From positions 248,001 to 312,000 of the forward strand of contig NZ_JAADJU010000003.1 in the NCBI RefSeq assembly GCF_012933545.1: a DNA stretch of 64,000 nucleotides, written 5' to 3'. The notes beneath the pieces are model-generated. The model ran no database searches. It was not told where the DNA came from and saw only the letters and a program-made list of their open reading frames with translations. The stretch comes from Rouxiella aceris (lineage in GTDB: Bacteria; Pseudomonadota; Gammaproteobacteria; Enterobacterales; Enterobacteriaceae). Positions 41,496 through 52,467 of this stretch are shown here, one piece after another. The translations under genes and the position numbers were made by a program. Position 1 is the first letter of the stretch. Each line of letters begins with the position of its first letter.

Positions 41496-42701
41496 TTAGC
41501 TGCCCCCAAGCATTGCCGGTTCGATGCGACGTAGATGAAATTGCCAGTAAAGGCCGGTGAGGGTGATCAGCCCGACAATGCCTAATAAAAACCAAGGCAG
41601 TTCAGGTAGTTGCAGCGCACGCCCGGTGTCATACATCCAGCCGCCGCCGGTATAGCCAATCACGCCGCCCAGCGCCAGGCCCAAACGGCTAAATCCCATA
41701 TAGCTGCCGCGCGCCCGGGCATCAGCCAGCGAAGCACTCAGGGTTTCTCGCGCCGGTTCGGCAATAATTGAACCTATGTAGAAAAAACCGATCAGTAACA
41801 GCAGCGGATTAAGTCCATGAACCAATCCCACCGGCAGCAGGCTGAGGGTCATAATCAGCAGGCCACACATCAGGCGCTGTTCCAGACTGAAGCGCTTTTC
41901 ACTCCAGCGAGCAACAGGATAGAGCAGCGTCAGCGATAGCGCCGCCTCAATGGCGTACATCCATTTTACCGCTGTTGGCGTACCGGCCATATCATTGACC
42001 GCAATCGGCAACATTAACATTACCTGGACGGTAAGCATGTAATAGCCGGTCAGGGTGAGCACATAGCTGATAAAGCGTTTGTCACGCATTACCCGCATCA
42101 TGCCTTCAGCCATCGGGGTGCGCGTGGTGGAGATACGGTAAGCAGGAAGGAAAAAGGCATTACAGCCAGCGGCAAGAATAAAAATTCCGGCGCCAACCCA
42201 GCAGACATAATGGAAGTTATATTGCAGCAGCCAGCTACCAATCAGCGCGCCAATCACCGCACCTGCGCTGTCTTGCATCATCAACAGCGAGTAGAAACGA
42301 CTGCGTTCATGGGGACGGGTCAGTTTAATCACCAGCGCCGTACGCGGCGGGTCAAACAGTGTACCGCCGAGCCCGGATAAAATGCAGGAACACACCAGGA
42401 TCCACGGGCTATCGGCCAGCGCCATCACCGCAAATCCTGCCGCACGTAACAGCATGCCGGTAACGATCATCGGTTTGGCACCAAAACGATCGGCAATGGC
42501 ACCGCCAAAAATCCCCAGTCCCTGTTGCGTCAGTTGACGCAGACCCAATGCCAGCCCGACGGCCATAGCGGCCCAACCGAGTTGATCAACAAAGCGAATG
42601 GAGATCAGCGGAAAGACCACAAAAAAGCCGAGTACCACCAAGGCATTGTCGAGCAGAACAAAATATTTTCCCAAGCTACGCGCTTGCGATACCAGAGACA
42701 T
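41496..42701 (-). CDS. mdtH: MdtH, major facilitator multidrug transporter
   Basis: 401 residues with twelve predicted membrane helices of the MFS drug:H+ antiporter group. [29 protein letters not shown] is the loop 2-3 signature region. E. coli MdtH confers modest fluoroquinolone resistance when over-produced. It lies between grxB and the divergent rimJ, as in E. coli. Confidence 0.96.
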   Translation of the reverse strand: MSLVSQARSLGKYFVLLDNALVVLGFFVVFPLISIRFVDQLGWAAMAVGLALGLRQLTQQGLGIFGGAIADRFGAKPMIVTGMLLRAAGFAVMALADSPWILVCSCILSGLGGTLFDPPRTALVIKLTRPHERSRFYSLLMMQDSAGAVIGALIGSWLLQYNFHYVCWVGAGIFILAAGCNAFFLPAYRISTTRTPMAEGMMRVMRDKRFISYVLTLTGYYMLTVQVMLMLPIAVNDMAGTPTAVKWMYAIEAALSLTLLYPVARWSEKRFSLEQRLMCGLLIMTLSLLPVGLVHGLNPLLLLIGFFYIGSIIAEPARETLSASLADARARGSYMGFSRLGLALGGVIGYTGGGWMYDTGRALQLPELPWFLLGIVGLITLTGLYWQFHLRRIEPAMLGGS

Positions 42702-43046
42702 GCGTCACCCTGAGCAATTAACAGGCATCCATTCCAACGATGCTAGCAGATAAAAGAAGCTTACCTAGTCTGCACCGGAAACCATTAATTAGATAGGGCG
42801 CTATAGATAATATTTTTTTATCGTAAAGATGCGTTTAGGCTGGCAGAATCAATGCGCCACCGCTGAAAACATAAGATATATCTATGAAAGATTCTGCGGT
42901 GACACGCATGCTGTCTTTAACACAATATGCGCGCCTCGATTATCATGCAGTAAAGGGCGGTGGCGAAAGTATCGCAGCATCGGAACACGCCACGTCGGTT
43001 CCTACAAAATGTTCTTATCGAGCCCTATATAATCAGGAGAGAAGGG
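42702..43046. other. Divergent region between mdtH and rimJ
   Basis: 345 bp, AT-rich around 42790-42830. Two short openings (from 42829 and 42884) look like no family I know. Promoters for both genes must lie here, but I could not place them securely. Confidence 0.45.
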
Positions 43047-43631
43047 ATGTTTGGCTATCGTTCGGCGGCACCAAAAGTGCGGCTAACTTCGGATCGTATG
43101 GTGTTGCGACTGGTTTATGAACGCGACTCCCATCGACTTGCGGAATACTATGCAGAAAACCGCGCCTTTTTAAAACCCTGGGAACCTATCCGGGATGAAA
43201 GTCATTGTTATCCTTCCGGCTGGCAGGCACGCCTCGGTCTGATTAACGAAATGCAGAAACAGGGCACCGCCTACTATTTTGTTTTGCTCGATCCTGATGA
43301 AAATCATATCCGCGGGGTGGCCAATTTCAGTAATGTTCTCCGCGGCTCCTTCCATGCCTGTTTCCTGGGTTATTCCCTTGGGCAGCAGTGGCAGGGGCAA
43401 GGGTTAATGTATGAAGCATTGCAGACATTGATCCGTTATATGCAGCGTCAGCAGCGAATACACCGCATTATGGCCAACTATATGCCCCACAATCATCGTA
43501 GCGGCAATCTGCTGGAGCGTCTGGGATTTGAACGCGAAGGTTATGCCAAAGATTATCTGTTGATTGACGGTAAATGGCAGGACCACGTTTTGATGGCATT
43601 GACTGACCCTCAGTGGCTGCCACCGCGTTAA
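43047..43631 (+). CDS. rimJ: Ribosomal protein uS5 N-terminal alanine acetyltransferase
   Basis: RimJ acetylates the N-terminal Ala of ribosomal protein S5. It is a GNAT protein with the acetyl-CoA loop [19 protein letters not shown] near residue 110 and [23 protein letters not shown]. Length is 194 residues, as in E. coli, from the ATG at 43047 (Shine-Dalgarno AGGAGAGAAGGG). Confidence 0.97.
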   Translation: MFGYRSAAPKVRLTSDRMVLRLVYERDSHRLAEYYAENRAFLKPWEPIRDESHCYPSGWQARLGLINEMQKQGTAYYFVLLDPDENHIRGVANFSNVLRGSFHACFLGYSLGQQWQGQGLMYEALQTLIRYMQRQQRIHRIMANYMPHNHRSGNLLERLGFEREGYAKDYLLIDGKWQDHVLMALTDPQWLPPR

Positions 43632-43648
43632 GTGTAAAGAGGATGATG

Positions 43649-44311
43649 ATGAAATATCTATTTAGTGACAAAGAGGCGCGAGTGATCGGCTGTATGCTGG
43701 AAAAACAGCTCACCACGCCAGAACAATATCCTCTTAGCCTCAATAGCCTGACCACCGCCTGCAATCAAAAGACCAATCGCGAGCCGGTCATGGAGTTGAG
43801 CGAGAGCGAGGTGCAGCAGACCCTTGACTTGCTGCTGCGTAAACACCTTATTCGTTCCGTTAGCGGCAGCCGTACCATGAAGTATGAGCACCGTTTTTGT
43901 AATTCGGAATTTGGCAATCTCAAATTCTCCGCCGAAGAAGTTGCGGTGATCACCACGCTACTGTTACGCGGCGCACAAACCCCGGGCGAACTGCGCACCC
44001 GCAGCAATCGGCTGCATGATTTTAGTGATGTGTCGGAGGTTGAAAATACCTTACAAACCCTGGCTACGCGTGAAGACGGCCCTTTTTGTGTCCGCCTGGC
44101 CCGCGAACCTGGCAAACGAGAAAGCCGCCATATGCACCTGTTTAGTGGCGAAGTCAGTGACGTGGCGGATGACGAAGAGGTGTCCCTGACTGGCGGCGGC
44201 CTGCGCCAGGCCACCGACGATGAACTGGTTGCGCGAGTCAGCGTACTGGAAACGGAAGTGGCGGAGCTGAAACAGCGTCTCGACCATCTGCTGGCCAGGC
44301 TGGCCGATTAA
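43649..44311 (+). CDS. yceH: YceH, DUF480 winged-helix protein
   Basis: 220 residues with two winged-helix domains (DUF480): [39 protein letters not shown] and [32 protein letters not shown]-terminal coiled coil follows ([22 protein letters not shown]). Role unknown; conserved between rimJ and mviM. Three ATG codons run in tandem at 43643-43651; the last is best spaced from AGAGG. Confidence 0.93.
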   Translation: MKYLFSDKEARVIGCMLEKQLTTPEQYPLSLNSLTTACNQKTNREPVMELSESEVQQTLDLLLRKHLIRSVSGSRTMKYEHRFCNSEFGNLKFSAEEVAVITTLLLRGAQTPGELRTRSNRLHDFSDVSEVENTLQTLATREDGPFCVRLAREPGKRESRHMHLFSGEVSDVADDEEVSLTGGGLRQATDDELVARVSVLETEVAELKQRLDHLLARLAD

Positions 44312-44321
44312 GGAAAGCAAA

Positions 44322-45236
44322 ATGAGAAAACTTCGGATTGGCGTGGTGGGGCTGGGCGGCATTGCGCAAAAAGCCTATCTGCCGGTGCTCAGTCAGGCAA
44401 AAGCGTGGACACTTAGCGGCGGGTTTTCCCCCAATCAGCCGCGGGCGCAGGTGATCTGCGATAGCTATCGCTTCCCCTGTTTTGCGCAGCTTGATGCCCT
44501 GGCCAACGCCTGTGATGCGGTATTTGTGCATAGCAGCACCGAGTCACACTTTGCGGTGGTCAGTCAGTTATTGAACGCCGGGGTGCATGTTTATGTCGAT
44601 AAACCGCTGGCCGCCAATCTGGAGCTGGCCGAGCAACTGCTGGAGCTAGCCGAACGGCGTGGGAAAATGCTGATGGTAGGGTTTAACCGGCGTTTTGCAC
44701 CACTGTATCGTCAACTAAAGCAGAGCCTGAGCGCGCCGTCGTCAATCCGCATGGACAAACATCGTAGTGACAGCATAGGACCACAGACCGTGGGATTTAC
44801 GCTGCTGGATGATTATTTGCACGTAGTTGATACCGCCCTGTGGCTGGCCAATGGCCAGGCCAAACTGATTGACGGCCAAATTGACTGCAACGAACAGCAG
44901 CAACTGGTCTATGCCGAGCATCAGTTTGCCTGTGGCCAGACGCGGGTCACCACCGCCATGCATCGTCGCGCCGGTACGCAGCGCGAAGTGGTGCAGGCGG
45001 TGGATATGGGGGCCTGGTATCAGGTTAGCGAAATGCGCCAATGGCAGCAGGAGCAGGGAGGTAGCCTTAGCGAACTCCCGGTTCCCGGCTGGCAAACCAC
45101 TCTGGCACAGCGTGGTTTTGAGGGGGCAATCAGCCATTTTATTGATTGTGTCAGTAATCAGACCGCACCTGAAACCAGCGGGGAGCAGGCGATCCTCGCG
45201 CAGCGATTTATTGCCCGGCTGCTGACGGCACAGTAA
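44322..45236 (+). CDS. mviM: MviM, Gfo/Idh/MocA-family oxidoreductase
   Basis: 304 residues. The N-terminal Rossmann domain is IGVVGLGGIAQKAYLPVL (residues 5-22), with the EKP-like motif as VDKPLAANLELAEQLL. The C-terminal half is the substrate-binding sheet with GFNRRFAPLYRQLK. Substrate not known. The gene precedes murJ, as in E. coli. Confidence 0.95.
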   Translation: MRKLRIGVVGLGGIAQKAYLPVLSQAKAWTLSGGFSPNQPRAQVICDSYRFPCFAQLDALANACDAVFVHSSTESHFAVVSQLLNAGVHVYVDKPLAANLELAEQLLELAERRGKMLMVGFNRRFAPLYRQLKQSLSAPSSIRMDKHRSDSIGPQTVGFTLLDDYLHVVDTALWLANGQAKLIDGQIDCNEQQQLVYAEHQFACGQTRVTTAMHRRAGTQREVVQAVDMGAWYQVSEMRQWQQEQGGSLSELPVPGWQTTLAQRGFEGAISHFIDCVSNQTAPETSGEQAILAQRFIARLLTAQ

Positions 45237-45432
45237 ATACGCCAGGCAAGAAACAATATATAACAACTGCCTGTAGCTATTGTGTTTTTGATACGTAGAC
45301 TATAGCGGTCATTCCAGGGGTCAGCCCTACTATCCATACCCGTTGCAGTGAAGCCAGGCTTTGCCCCAACGGTGGTTATAAACCTTGCCGGTGCCTGCTA
45401 CTCGGGGTTTTCCGGTCATAAGAAAAAGTCAC

Positions 45433-46962
45433 ATGAATCTATTGAAGTCTTTAGCTGCCGTCAGCTCCATGACGATGTTTTCGCGGGTATTGGGTTTTGC
45501 TCGCGATGCCATAGTTGCCAGGGTTTTTGGCGCTGGTATGGTTACCGATGCATTTTTCGTTGCTTTTAAGCTGCCGAACCTGCTGCGGCGTATTTTTGCC
45601 GAAGGGGCATTTTCACAGGCGTTTGTGCCGATCCTTGCCGAGTATAAAAGCCAGCAGGGTGAAGAAGCAACTCGCACTTTTGTTGCCTATGTTTCCGGTT
45701 TGCTAACCCTGGTTCTGGCCTTGGTGACGGTAGCCGGTATGCTGGCCGCACCCTGGGTGATCTATATTACTGCGCCGGGATTTGCCGATACCCCGGACAA
45801 GTTTGCCCTGACCAGCGCCTTGTTGCGCGTTACTTTCCCGTATATTTTATTAATTTCCCTGGCGTCGTTGGCCGGGGCGATCCTTAACACCTGGAACCGT
45901 TTTTCCATTCCGGCGTTTGCACCGACCTTTCTTAACGTCAGCATGATCCTGTTTGCGCTATTTGCCGCTCCCTATTTTCATCCGCCAGTTATGGCGTTGG
46001 CCTGGGCCGTGGTGGCAGGGGGAGTATTGCAACTCGGCTATCAATTGCCTCATTTGAGAAAAATCGGCATGCTGGTTTTACCGCGGCTGAATCTGAAAGA
46101 TGCGGGCGTCTGGCGGGTAATGCGGCAGATGGGGCCGGCGATCCTCGGCGTCTCTGTCAGCCAGATATCGCTGATTATCAATACCATCTTTGCTTCGTTT
46201 CTGGTGTCGGGTTCGGTGTCCTGGATGTATTACGCTGACCGTCTGATGGAGTTTCCTTCCGGTGTGCTCGGCGTGGCGCTGGGCACCATCCTGCTGCCTT
46301 CGCTAGCGCGCAGCTTCTCCAGCGGTAACCACCAGGAATATAACCGTCTGATGGACTGGGGGCTTCGTCTGTGCTTTTTGCTGGCCCTGCCGAGTTCGGT
46401 GGCACTAGGGATCCTTGCCAAACCACTGACCGTTGCCCTGTTCCAGTATGGCAAGTTCAATGCCTTTGATGCGTCGATGACGCAACGTGCGCTGGTGGCC
46501 TATTCTGTCGGGTTGATGGGGCTGATTGTGGTAAAAGTGCTGGCCCCGGGTTTTTACTCCCGCCAGGATATTAAAACGCCGGTCAAAATCGCCATTATTA
46601 CGCTGATTATGACCCAGGTGATGAACCTGGCCTTTATCGGCCCACTGAAACATGCCGGACTGTCATTATCCATCGGGCTTGCCGCTTGCCTGAATGCCTC
46701 GTTGCTTTACTGGCAGTTGCGTAAACAGGATATCTTTCAGCCACAGGCCGGCTGGCGCAGTTTTCTTATCCGTCTGGTCGTGGCGGTAGTCGCCATGTCG
46801 GTAGCGTTAGTCGGCATGCTTTATGTGATGCCTGCCTGGGATGTGGGCAATATGACCATGCGCTTACTGCGTCTGGCTGCTGTGGTGGTGGTGGGTGTGG
46901 TGGTCTACTTTGCCGCGCTCGGTCTGCTGGGTTTTAAACTTAAAGATTACGCCCGCAGTTAA
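45433..46962 (+). CDS. murJ: Lipid II flippase MurJ
   Basis: MurJ moves lipid II across the inner membrane for peptidoglycan synthesis. It is a MOP-superfamily protein with 14 membrane helices. [35 protein letters not shown] is the conserved start, and the essential Arg residues of [10 protein letters not shown] and [16 protein letters not shown] are present. Length is 509 residues. In E. coli flagellar genes follow; here a small palindromic element and argS do. Confidence 0.98.
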   Translation: MNLLKSLAAVSSMTMFSRVLGFARDAIVARVFGAGMVTDAFFVAFKLPNLLRRIFAEGAFSQAFVPILAEYKSQQGEEATRTFVAYVSGLLTLVLALVTVAGMLAAPWVIYITAPGFADTPDKFALTSALLRVTFPYILLISLASLAGAILNTWNRFSIPAFAPTFLNVSMILFALFAAPYFHPPVMALAWAVVAGGVLQLGYQLPHLRKIGMLVLPRLNLKDAGVWRVMRQMGPAILGVSVSQISLIINTIFASFLVSGSVSWMYYADRLMEFPSGVLGVALGTILLPSLARSFSSGNHQEYNRLMDWGLRLCFLLALPSSVALGILAKPLTVALFQYGKFNAFDASMTQRALVAYSVGLMGLIVVKVLAPGFYSRQDIKTPVKIAIITLIMTQVMNLAFIGPLKHAGLSLSIGLAACLNASLLYWQLRKQDIFQPQAGWRSFLIRLVVAVVAMSVALVGMLYVMPAWDVGNMTMRLLRLAAVVVVGVVVYFAALGLLGFKLKDYARS

Positions 46963-46982
46963 GAATGCCAAAACCCTCTTAC

Positions 46983-47002
46983 AGGTCGCTTATTAGCGGC
47001 CT
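46983..47002 (+). repeat. 20-bp direct repeat, copy 1 (terminator stem)
   Basis: Identical to 47134-47153. It forms the same hairpin but lacks the T-run, as if the terminator had been duplicated and separated by the inverted-repeat element. Confidence 0.85.
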
Positions 47003-47010
47003 GAGTTTGA

Positions 47011-47125
47011 TGACAAAGTCGTCTTGATGATCGAGATACCCGGGCATAGCACACCTAGGGGCGCTCCGGCGGGCAAGCCCGCTACGACCCCAACGGTGTA
47101 CTCTCCCTAATAAAGGACTTTGTCA
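47011..47125. mobile_element. Small palindromic (MITE/REP-like) element
   Basis: Terminal inverted repeats TGACAAAGTC (47011-47020) and GACTTTGTCA (47116-47125) enclose about 95 bp with an internal hairpin GCGGGC-AA-GCCCGC. There is no coding capacity. No clear target duplication abuts the ends. I cannot name the family. Confidence 0.6.
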
Positions 47126-47134
47126 GCAGTCTGA

Positions 47135-47161
47135 GGTCGCTTATTAGCGGCCTTTTTTTTT
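47135..47161 (+). terminator. Terminator downstream of murJ
   Basis: GGTCGCT (47135-47141) pairs with AGCGGCC (47146-47152), including a G-T pair, followed by nine T residues. It contains copy 2 of the 20-bp direct repeat (47134-47153). Confidence 0.85.
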
Positions 47162-47349
47162 GCCAGGCGATATGGGGGGATTGGAAACAAGTGACGCTGT
47201 CACTTTTTGTCGGCGGCAATAAGATGCGCTACTGATAAGTCAGGGGAGATTGGCGGTGGTTCGATCACAGTGGCCAGATAAGGTGGTGAACTAGTGCGTG
47301 GGCAAAAAAATGCCGCCAGGCCACAAGGGGCATAGCGGCAGGAGAGAGG

Positions 47350-49080
47350 TTACATACGTTCTACGGTTTCAATACCCAGGGTATCAAGGCCGGTTTTCAG
47401 CGTTCTTTGCGTCAGCAATGCCAGTTTCAAACGGCTGTTACGCGTGGTGGCGTCTTCGGCGTTAAGGATCGGGCAGTGCTCATAGAAACTTGAGAACAAC
47501 CCGGCTACGTCGTAGAGATAAGCACACATCATATGGGGTGTCCCTTCGCGCGCCACGCTGGTCAGTACTTCTTCAAATTGCAGCAGACGTGTAGCCAGCG
47601 CCGCTTCGCGATCTTCGGACAGCACCATCGGCTCAGTCAGACTGGCAACATCAATATCGGCGCGTTTAAAGATAGAAGCCACGCGGGTATAGGCATATTG
47701 CATGTAAGGCGCAGTATTGCCTTCAAAGGCCAGCATATTATCCCAGTCGAAGATATAGTCGGTGGTACGGCTTTTCGACAGATCGGCGTATTTGATTGCG
47801 CCAATACCGACGGCATTAATCAACTTGTTAAGCTCATCTTCCGGCAGTTCCGGGCTTTTAGACATAATCAGTTCACGGGCGCGCACCAGCGCTTCATCAA
47901 GCAGATCGGCCAGCTTGATGGTGCCACCGGCACGGGTTTTGAACGGCTTGCCATCTTTGCCCAGCATCATGCCGAAGGCGTGGTGTTCCAGCGCCACGGA
48001 GTCGGGTACATAACCGGCTTTACGCACGATAGTCCAGGCCTGCATCAGATGCTGATGCTGACGCGAGTCGATGTAATAGAGAACGCGGTCGGCACCGAGA
48101 GTTTCATAGCGGTATTTGGCACAGGCGATATCGGTGGTGGTATACAGGTAACCACCATCCTTTTTACGGATAATCACCCCCATAGGATCGCCGTCTTTCG
48201 TCTTGTACTCGTCAAGATAGACAACCACGGCCCCTTCACTGTCAACCGCCAGCCCCTTGGCTTGCAGATCGGCGACAATGCCCGGCAGCATGCTGTTATA
48301 CAGGCTTTCACCCATAACGTCATCGCGGGTCAGGGTGACATTCAGACGGTCGTAGGTGATCTGGTTTTGCGCCATGGTGACATCCACCAGCTTGCGCCAC
48401 ATTTGCAGACAGTAGTCATCGCCGCCCTGAAGTTTCACCACATACGCGCGTGCGCGCAGGGCAAACTCTTCGTCTTCGTCATAGTTTTTCTTGGCGGCGC
48501 GATAAAACTCTTCCAGGTCGGAGAGTTTCATTTCGCCTGCGCTTTCGTTTTGTACTTTTTCGAGATAGGCAATCAGCATCCCGAACTGTGTACCCCAGTC
48601 ACCCACGTGGTTGGCGCGGATCACTTTATGGCCTAGCAGTTCATTGGTACGGGCGGCGGCATCGCCAATAATTGTTGAGCGCACATGGCCAACGTGCATC
48701 TCTTTGGCCACGTTAGGCGCGGAGTAGTCAATGACGATAGTTTGTGGTTCAACCGGGGCGATCCCCAGTTTGGCATCTGCCAGTGCCGCGTCAGCGTGGG
48801 CGGCAACAAAGGTTTTATCCAGGAAAATATTGATAAAACCCGGACCGGCAATCTCGACTTTAGAGGCAATGCCTGCAAGATCCAACAGCGCCACAACCTT
48901 TTCCGCCAGTTGTCGTGGTGGCATTGCCAATGTTTTAGCGACGGACATCACGCCGTTGGCCTGATAGTCACCAAATTGTGCTTTGGCAGACTGACGAAGC
49001 TGTGCTTCGCTGTCTGAGGGGGCACCTGCGGCAACGAGTGCCTGGCAAACTTTTTCTGAGAGAAGGGCCTGTATATTCAC
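47350..49080 (-). CDS. argS: Arginyl-tRNA synthetase
   Basis: A class I synthetase charging tRNA-Arg. The HIGH-type motif is [26 protein letters not shown] (about 123-148) after SAPNVAKEM. The N-terminal Add1 domain and the C-terminal anticodon-binding domain ending ETVERM are present. Length is 576 residues (E. coli 577). Divergent from yecM, as in E. coli. Confidence 0.99.
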   Translation of the reverse strand: MNIQALLSEKVCQALVAAGAPSDSEAQLRQSAKAQFGDYQANGVMSVAKTLAMPPRQLAEKVVALLDLAGIASKVEIAGPGFINIFLDKTFVAAHADAALADAKLGIAPVEPQTIVIDYSAPNVAKEMHVGHVRSTIIGDAAARTNELLGHKVIRANHVGDWGTQFGMLIAYLEKVQNESAGEMKLSDLEEFYRAAKKNYDEDEEFALRARAYVVKLQGGDDYCLQMWRKLVDVTMAQNQITYDRLNVTLTRDDVMGESLYNSMLPGIVADLQAKGLAVDSEGAVVVYLDEYKTKDGDPMGVIIRKKDGGYLYTTTDIACAKYRYETLGADRVLYYIDSRQHQHLMQAWTIVRKAGYVPDSVALEHHAFGMMLGKDGKPFKTRAGGTIKLADLLDEALVRARELIMSKSPELPEDELNKLINAVGIGAIKYADLSKSRTTDYIFDWDNMLAFEGNTAPYMQYAYTRVASIFKRADIDVASLTEPMVLSEDREAALATRLLQFEEVLTSVAREGTPHMMCAYLYDVAGLFSSFYEHCPILNAEDATTRNSRLKLALLTQRTLKTGLDTLGIETVERM

Positions 49081-49341
49081 CGGATTACCTTAAATAACTG
49101 AACATATAACACCATAACGATGTCATCTGGAATGATCGGCAGGGATCGGCCTTGAGCACTTATTCGCCCCCAGCCAGTCCGTGCATAAAATGATGCGTAT
49201 TTATATCATATTCGCTAACTTGAGTCAGCACGGGGGAAGTGATTGCCCGGCGATCTTTCATCGTTTTCGGCAGGGGACTGGCATCGTACTGGCAGCCTGT
49301 GTAAATTAAGGCCCCCGCTGTCAGCAATAAAGGACAAGAGT

Positions 49342-49911
49342 ATGACAACCCTCAGCGCTGTCGCGCAATTACAGGACCTGGTGGCCGACCTGCCGCGTTT
49401 TAATCAACTGTTGGCCGCCTTTGCGCAAAAATTGCACCTTGATTTGCCCGCGTTTTATGCCGACCATATTTCGCTGCGCTGTCATCAAAATGCCACTGCT
49501 GACCGCTGGCGCCAGGGTTTTATGCAGTGCGCCACCTTGCTTAACGAGACTGAAATCAACGGCCGACCAATCTGTCTGTTTACTTTGGCGCAGCCGCTGG
49601 CGGTAGGTCCCTGGCAGATTGACGTTATCGAGCTGCCTTACCCCGGCGATAAACGTTACCCGCACGAAGGTTGGGAACATGTCGAGTTGGTATTAAGCGG
49701 TGGCCCGCAGGACTTTTATCCGCGCGCTCTGGCGCTTCTGGCTGATGAAGCCTTGGTTGCCCCGGGGATCAAAATAAAACAGAGTGCGCCCCAGGGCGAA
49801 AACGAACGATTGCCCAATCCAACGCTGGCCATTACCGATGGCACTATCACCATCAAGTTTCATCCTTATAGTCTGCGGGAGATTGTGGCCAGCGAAGTTC
49901 AGCCGGATTAA
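49342..49911 (+). CDS. yecM: YecM, VOC-fold protein
   Basis: 189 residues, of the YecM family, whose E. coli member has a glyoxalase/bleomycin-resistance (VOC) fold with a putative metal site (YADHISLRC, HEGWEHVELVL). Function not established. The ATG at 49342 follows GGACAAGAG. Its last four bases overlap the end of the convergent lyase gene. Confidence 0.93.
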   Translation: MTTLSAVAQLQDLVADLPRFNQLLAAFAQKLHLDLPAFYADHISLRCHQNATADRWRQGFMQCATLLNETEINGRPICLFTLAQPLAVGPWQIDVIELPYPGDKRYPHEGWEHVELVLSGGPQDFYPRALALLADEALVAPGIKIKQSAPQGENERLPNPTLAITDGTITIKFHPYSLREIVASEVQPD

Positions 49912-51050
49912 CGCGCAGCCAAGGCCGCGGCCATGCGGTCCAGTGCCTTATCCAGCAGCGCGCGCTGGCAACCAAGATTGATACGTACAAACTTGCTATC
50001 GCCAAAATCCTTGCCGTTCGACAGGGCAACGCCAGCCTGTAAAAAGAACTGGTAGGGATCGTTTAGCTGCGCCGCCTTAGTATCAATCCAGCCCAAATAG
50101 GTACCCTCAATCGGCAGCATGCGCAAACCTGGCATGGCGTTGATGCGGGCAACCGCCAGGTCGCGGTTGGCGCGTAAATAGTCTAGTTGCGCTGCCAGCC
50201 ACTCCTCACCATCGCGGTAGGCCGCCGTGGCGGCGACGTAGGCGAGAATATTGACGTCGGGAATAGTGCCACGCGCGGCGCTGCTATACTGTTTACGTAG
50301 CTTGTTATTGGGAATGATCGCCAGCGACGCGCCGAGACCGGCAATATTAAAGGTTTTTGACGGTGACATCAGGGTGATACTGCGTTCGGCGGCATCCTCG
50401 CTTAAAGAAGCAAAGGGGATATGACGCGCTCCCGGTTCCAGTAATAGATCGCAATGAATTTCATCGGAACAGACAATCAGATTGTGCCGTTGGGCAAAAG
50501 AGAGCTGCTCAAGCAGTTCTTCACGGCGAAAAACCGTGCCGCCAGGGTTATAGGGATTGCACAGCATTAGCAGCTTTTCATTGCCGTTGAGCGGCGGTTC
50601 AATCTGCTCTACCGTGGGAACCCAGCGCTGCTGCCGCTGCTCGACCTTCTGCGCATGCCAGCTTCGGCCATCAATTTGTGCCGCCTGCATAAACGGCGGG
50701 TAGATCGGGGAGGGCATAATGCAGCTCTGCTGAGGTGTGGTTAAAGCACGCACCGCAAGATGCAGGCCACATACCAGCCCCGGCAGCCAGACTATCCACT
50801 GCGGCTGGATGGCCCAGTTATATTTTTGCTGCATACGGCTGACCACCAGATCGAGCAATTCAGCCGGTGGCACGCCATAACCAAAAACGCCTTCCGCCAC
50901 GCGTTGCTGTAGCGCGCTAATAACCGACGGTGGTGACTGAAAATCGCTGTCGGCCACCCACAGTGGGATCACGTCACCATCACGATATTTGTGCCATTTA
51001 AGGCTGTCACTGTGACTGCGGTCGACCCATTGATCAAAATTGAATGTCAT
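49908..51050 (-). CDS. MalY/PatB-family aminotransferase (likely cystathionine beta-lyase)
   Basis: 380 residues, fold-type I PLP enzyme. PLWVADSDFQSPPSVISALQQRVAEGVFGYG is the MalY/PatB N-terminal signature, the PLP lysine lies in SPSKTFNIAGLGASL (about 231), and CSDEIHCDLLL holds the Asp pairing with the pyridine nitrogen. Such enzymes cleave cystathionine or cysteine; MalY also represses maltose genes in E. coli. It lies between yecM and cutC, where E. coli has nothing comparable. Exact substrate uncertain. Confidence 0.88.
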   Translation of the reverse strand: MTFNFDQWVDRSHSDSLKWHKYRDGDVIPLWVADSDFQSPPSVISALQQRVAEGVFGYGVPPAELLDLVVSRMQQKYNWAIQPQWIVWLPGLVCGLHLAVRALTTPQQSCIMPSPIYPPFMQAAQIDGRSWHAQKVEQRQQRWVPTVEQIEPPLNGNEKLLMLCNPYNPGGTVFRREELLEQLSFAQRHNLIVCSDEIHCDLLLEPGARHIPFASLSEDAAERSITLMSPSKTFNIAGLGASLAIIPNNKLRKQYSSAARGTIPDVNILAYVAATAAYRDGEEWLAAQLDYLRANRDLAVARINAMPGLRMLPIEGTYLGWIDTKAAQLNDPYQFFLQAGVALSNGKDFGDSKFVRINLGCQRALLDKALDRMAAALAAR

Positions 51051-51162
51051 AGTTAGCCTTCCTAAACAGGCGATTGGGCGGGAATGCTCATGCCAAAGCC
51101 TACGCGACATAGCCCCTTACAAACAAGTGTTGTAGCATTGGGCCGTTATCAGGAGAGATCAC

Positions 51163-51921
51163 ATGACTAAGTTAGAAGTGTGCTGTTATAGCGTGGACTG
51201 TGCAATAACCGCAGAACTTGCCGGCGCGGACCGTGTTGAACTGTGCGCCAGCCAGGCGGATGGTGGCATAACGCCAAGCTATGGAACATTAAAACTTGCC
51301 AGGGAAAAGATCACTATCCCTGTTCACCCCATTGTTCGGCCGCGTGGTGGTGATTTTTGCTACAATCAAAGTGAGTTTGACGTATTAAAAAATGATCTCG
51401 CCTGCGTGCGCGATCTCGGCTTTCCCGGCGTGGTGGTAGGCATGCTCGATGCTGAAGGGCATATCGATTTACCCCGTATGCGCGAAGTAATGACCCTGTG
51501 CAGCGGCATGGCGGTGACCTTCCATCGCGCTTTTGATATGTGCCTTAATCCCAAGGTCGCACTAGAGCAATTGACTCAACTCGGTGTGGCGCGCATTCTG
51601 ACCTCAGGACAACAGCAGAATGCTGAAGTGGGTATCGCGTTATTACGTGAACTAAACACCCTGACCCGTGGTCCAATCATTATGGCGGGTGCCGGGGTTC
51701 GTTTAACCAACCTTCAGAAATTCGTCGATATCGGTCTGACAGAATTACACAGTTCAGCAGGTCGACAGGTGTTATCTGCCATGCGTTACCGCAAAGCGGG
51801 CGTAACCATGAGTTCAGACACCGACTTTGATGAGTTCAGCCGCTACTGCGTTGATGGCGATATAGTGGCCGCCATGAAGAATGTTCTGGAATTTGATGGC
51901 CCGCTTAGCCGTACGGCGTAA
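51163..51921 (+). CDS. cutC: CutC-family protein
   Basis: 252 residues, TIM-barrel CutC family: [38 protein letters not shown] (residues 3-40) and [15 protein letters not shown]. Historically called a copper homeostasis protein; that role is now doubted in E. coli. Shine-Dalgarno AGGAGAG. Linked to yecM and cmoB as in E. coli. Confidence 0.96.
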   Translation: MTKLEVCCYSVDCAITAELAGADRVELCASQADGGITPSYGTLKLAREKITIPVHPIVRPRGGDFCYNQSEFDVLKNDLACVRDLGFPGVVVGMLDAEGHIDLPRMREVMTLCSGMAVTFHRAFDMCLNPKVALEQLTQLGVARILTSGQQQNAEVGIALLRELNTLTRGPIIMAGAGVRLTNLQKFVDIGLTELHSSAGRQVLSAMRYRKAGVTMSSDTDFDEFSRYCVDGDIVAAMKNVLEFDGPLSRTA

Positions 51922-52009
51922 CCAATTTCTTAGTCACAGGTTGAGCGGGTTATGCACCATGTTTTACCGGGTCCAACGACCCTTTTGCGTCGCCCTGCGC
52001 AAGTACCAG

Positions 52010-52037
52010 GCCCCGTCATTTTGGCGGGGCTTCTTTT
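52010..52037 (+). terminator. Terminator of cutC
   Basis: GCCCCG (52010-52015) pairs with CGGGGC (52025-52030), then TTCTTTTA. Confidence 0.8.
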
Positions 52038-52430
52038 ATTCCACACAACATGCCCCGACCATGCCTGCAACAGTTTCGCTGACCTGTAGTTCACGCACGA
52101 CATGCTGATCTTCGATCTGTTATCTACAAATGAATAGATGAGCGGCAGACGGCTTTGCAGGTCCACTAAAAGGGCAGTTAAATTGCGTATTATAATAATG
52201 AACGTTCTGAACGGAGGGGAATATGCTCTGGTTATATTGATAAATAAAGGCACACTTTATTAAATCATTAATCCCGTACTGCTTGAGAAACTAAATATAG
52301 CCCTTACTTAAAAATGTCCTGCTCGTTTTTGCCAACATTATCGTTATACCTGTTTGCTTAAAAGTCCGAGAAACCAAATAATTTGTCGTTGGAGGTTGAT
52401 AGCAAATATCAACTTTCGCGCAAGATTGTT

Positions 52431-52459
52431 AATCCTTCTCAGTTAACCTGAGAAGGATT
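52431..52459 (-). terminator. Hairpin after the chemoreceptor gene
   Basis: AATCCTTCTCAG pairs with the sequence ending CTGAGAAGGATT, a perfect long stem 8 bp from the stop codon. The minus-strand sequence after it (AACAATCTT) has only a poor T-run. Confidence 0.55.
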
Positions 52460-52467
52460 AAATGAGC

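Larger units (their letters stand above)
46963..47349. other. Gap between murJ and argS
   Basis: 387 bp. It contains a duplicated terminator arm, a 115-bp inverted-repeat element and the murJ terminator. The rest, 47165-47340, shows no gene. Confidence 0.6.
51922..52467. other. Gap between cutC and the chemoreceptor gene
   Basis: 546 bp. It holds the cutC terminator and a hairpin at 52431-52459 just beyond the chemoreceptor stop codon. The AT-rich middle shows no gene I can support. Confidence 0.5.

Noticed and set aside
47533-48636. Long 367-codon ORF antisense to argS
   Set aside because: It is the opposite strand of a clearly coding, conserved synthetase; composition and lack of motifs mark it as a shadow.
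52223-52240. Five-codon ORF with strong Shine-Dalgarno (ATGCTCTGGTTATATTGA)
   Set aside because: Too short to judge; no following regulated gene in the same direction that a leader peptide would serve.
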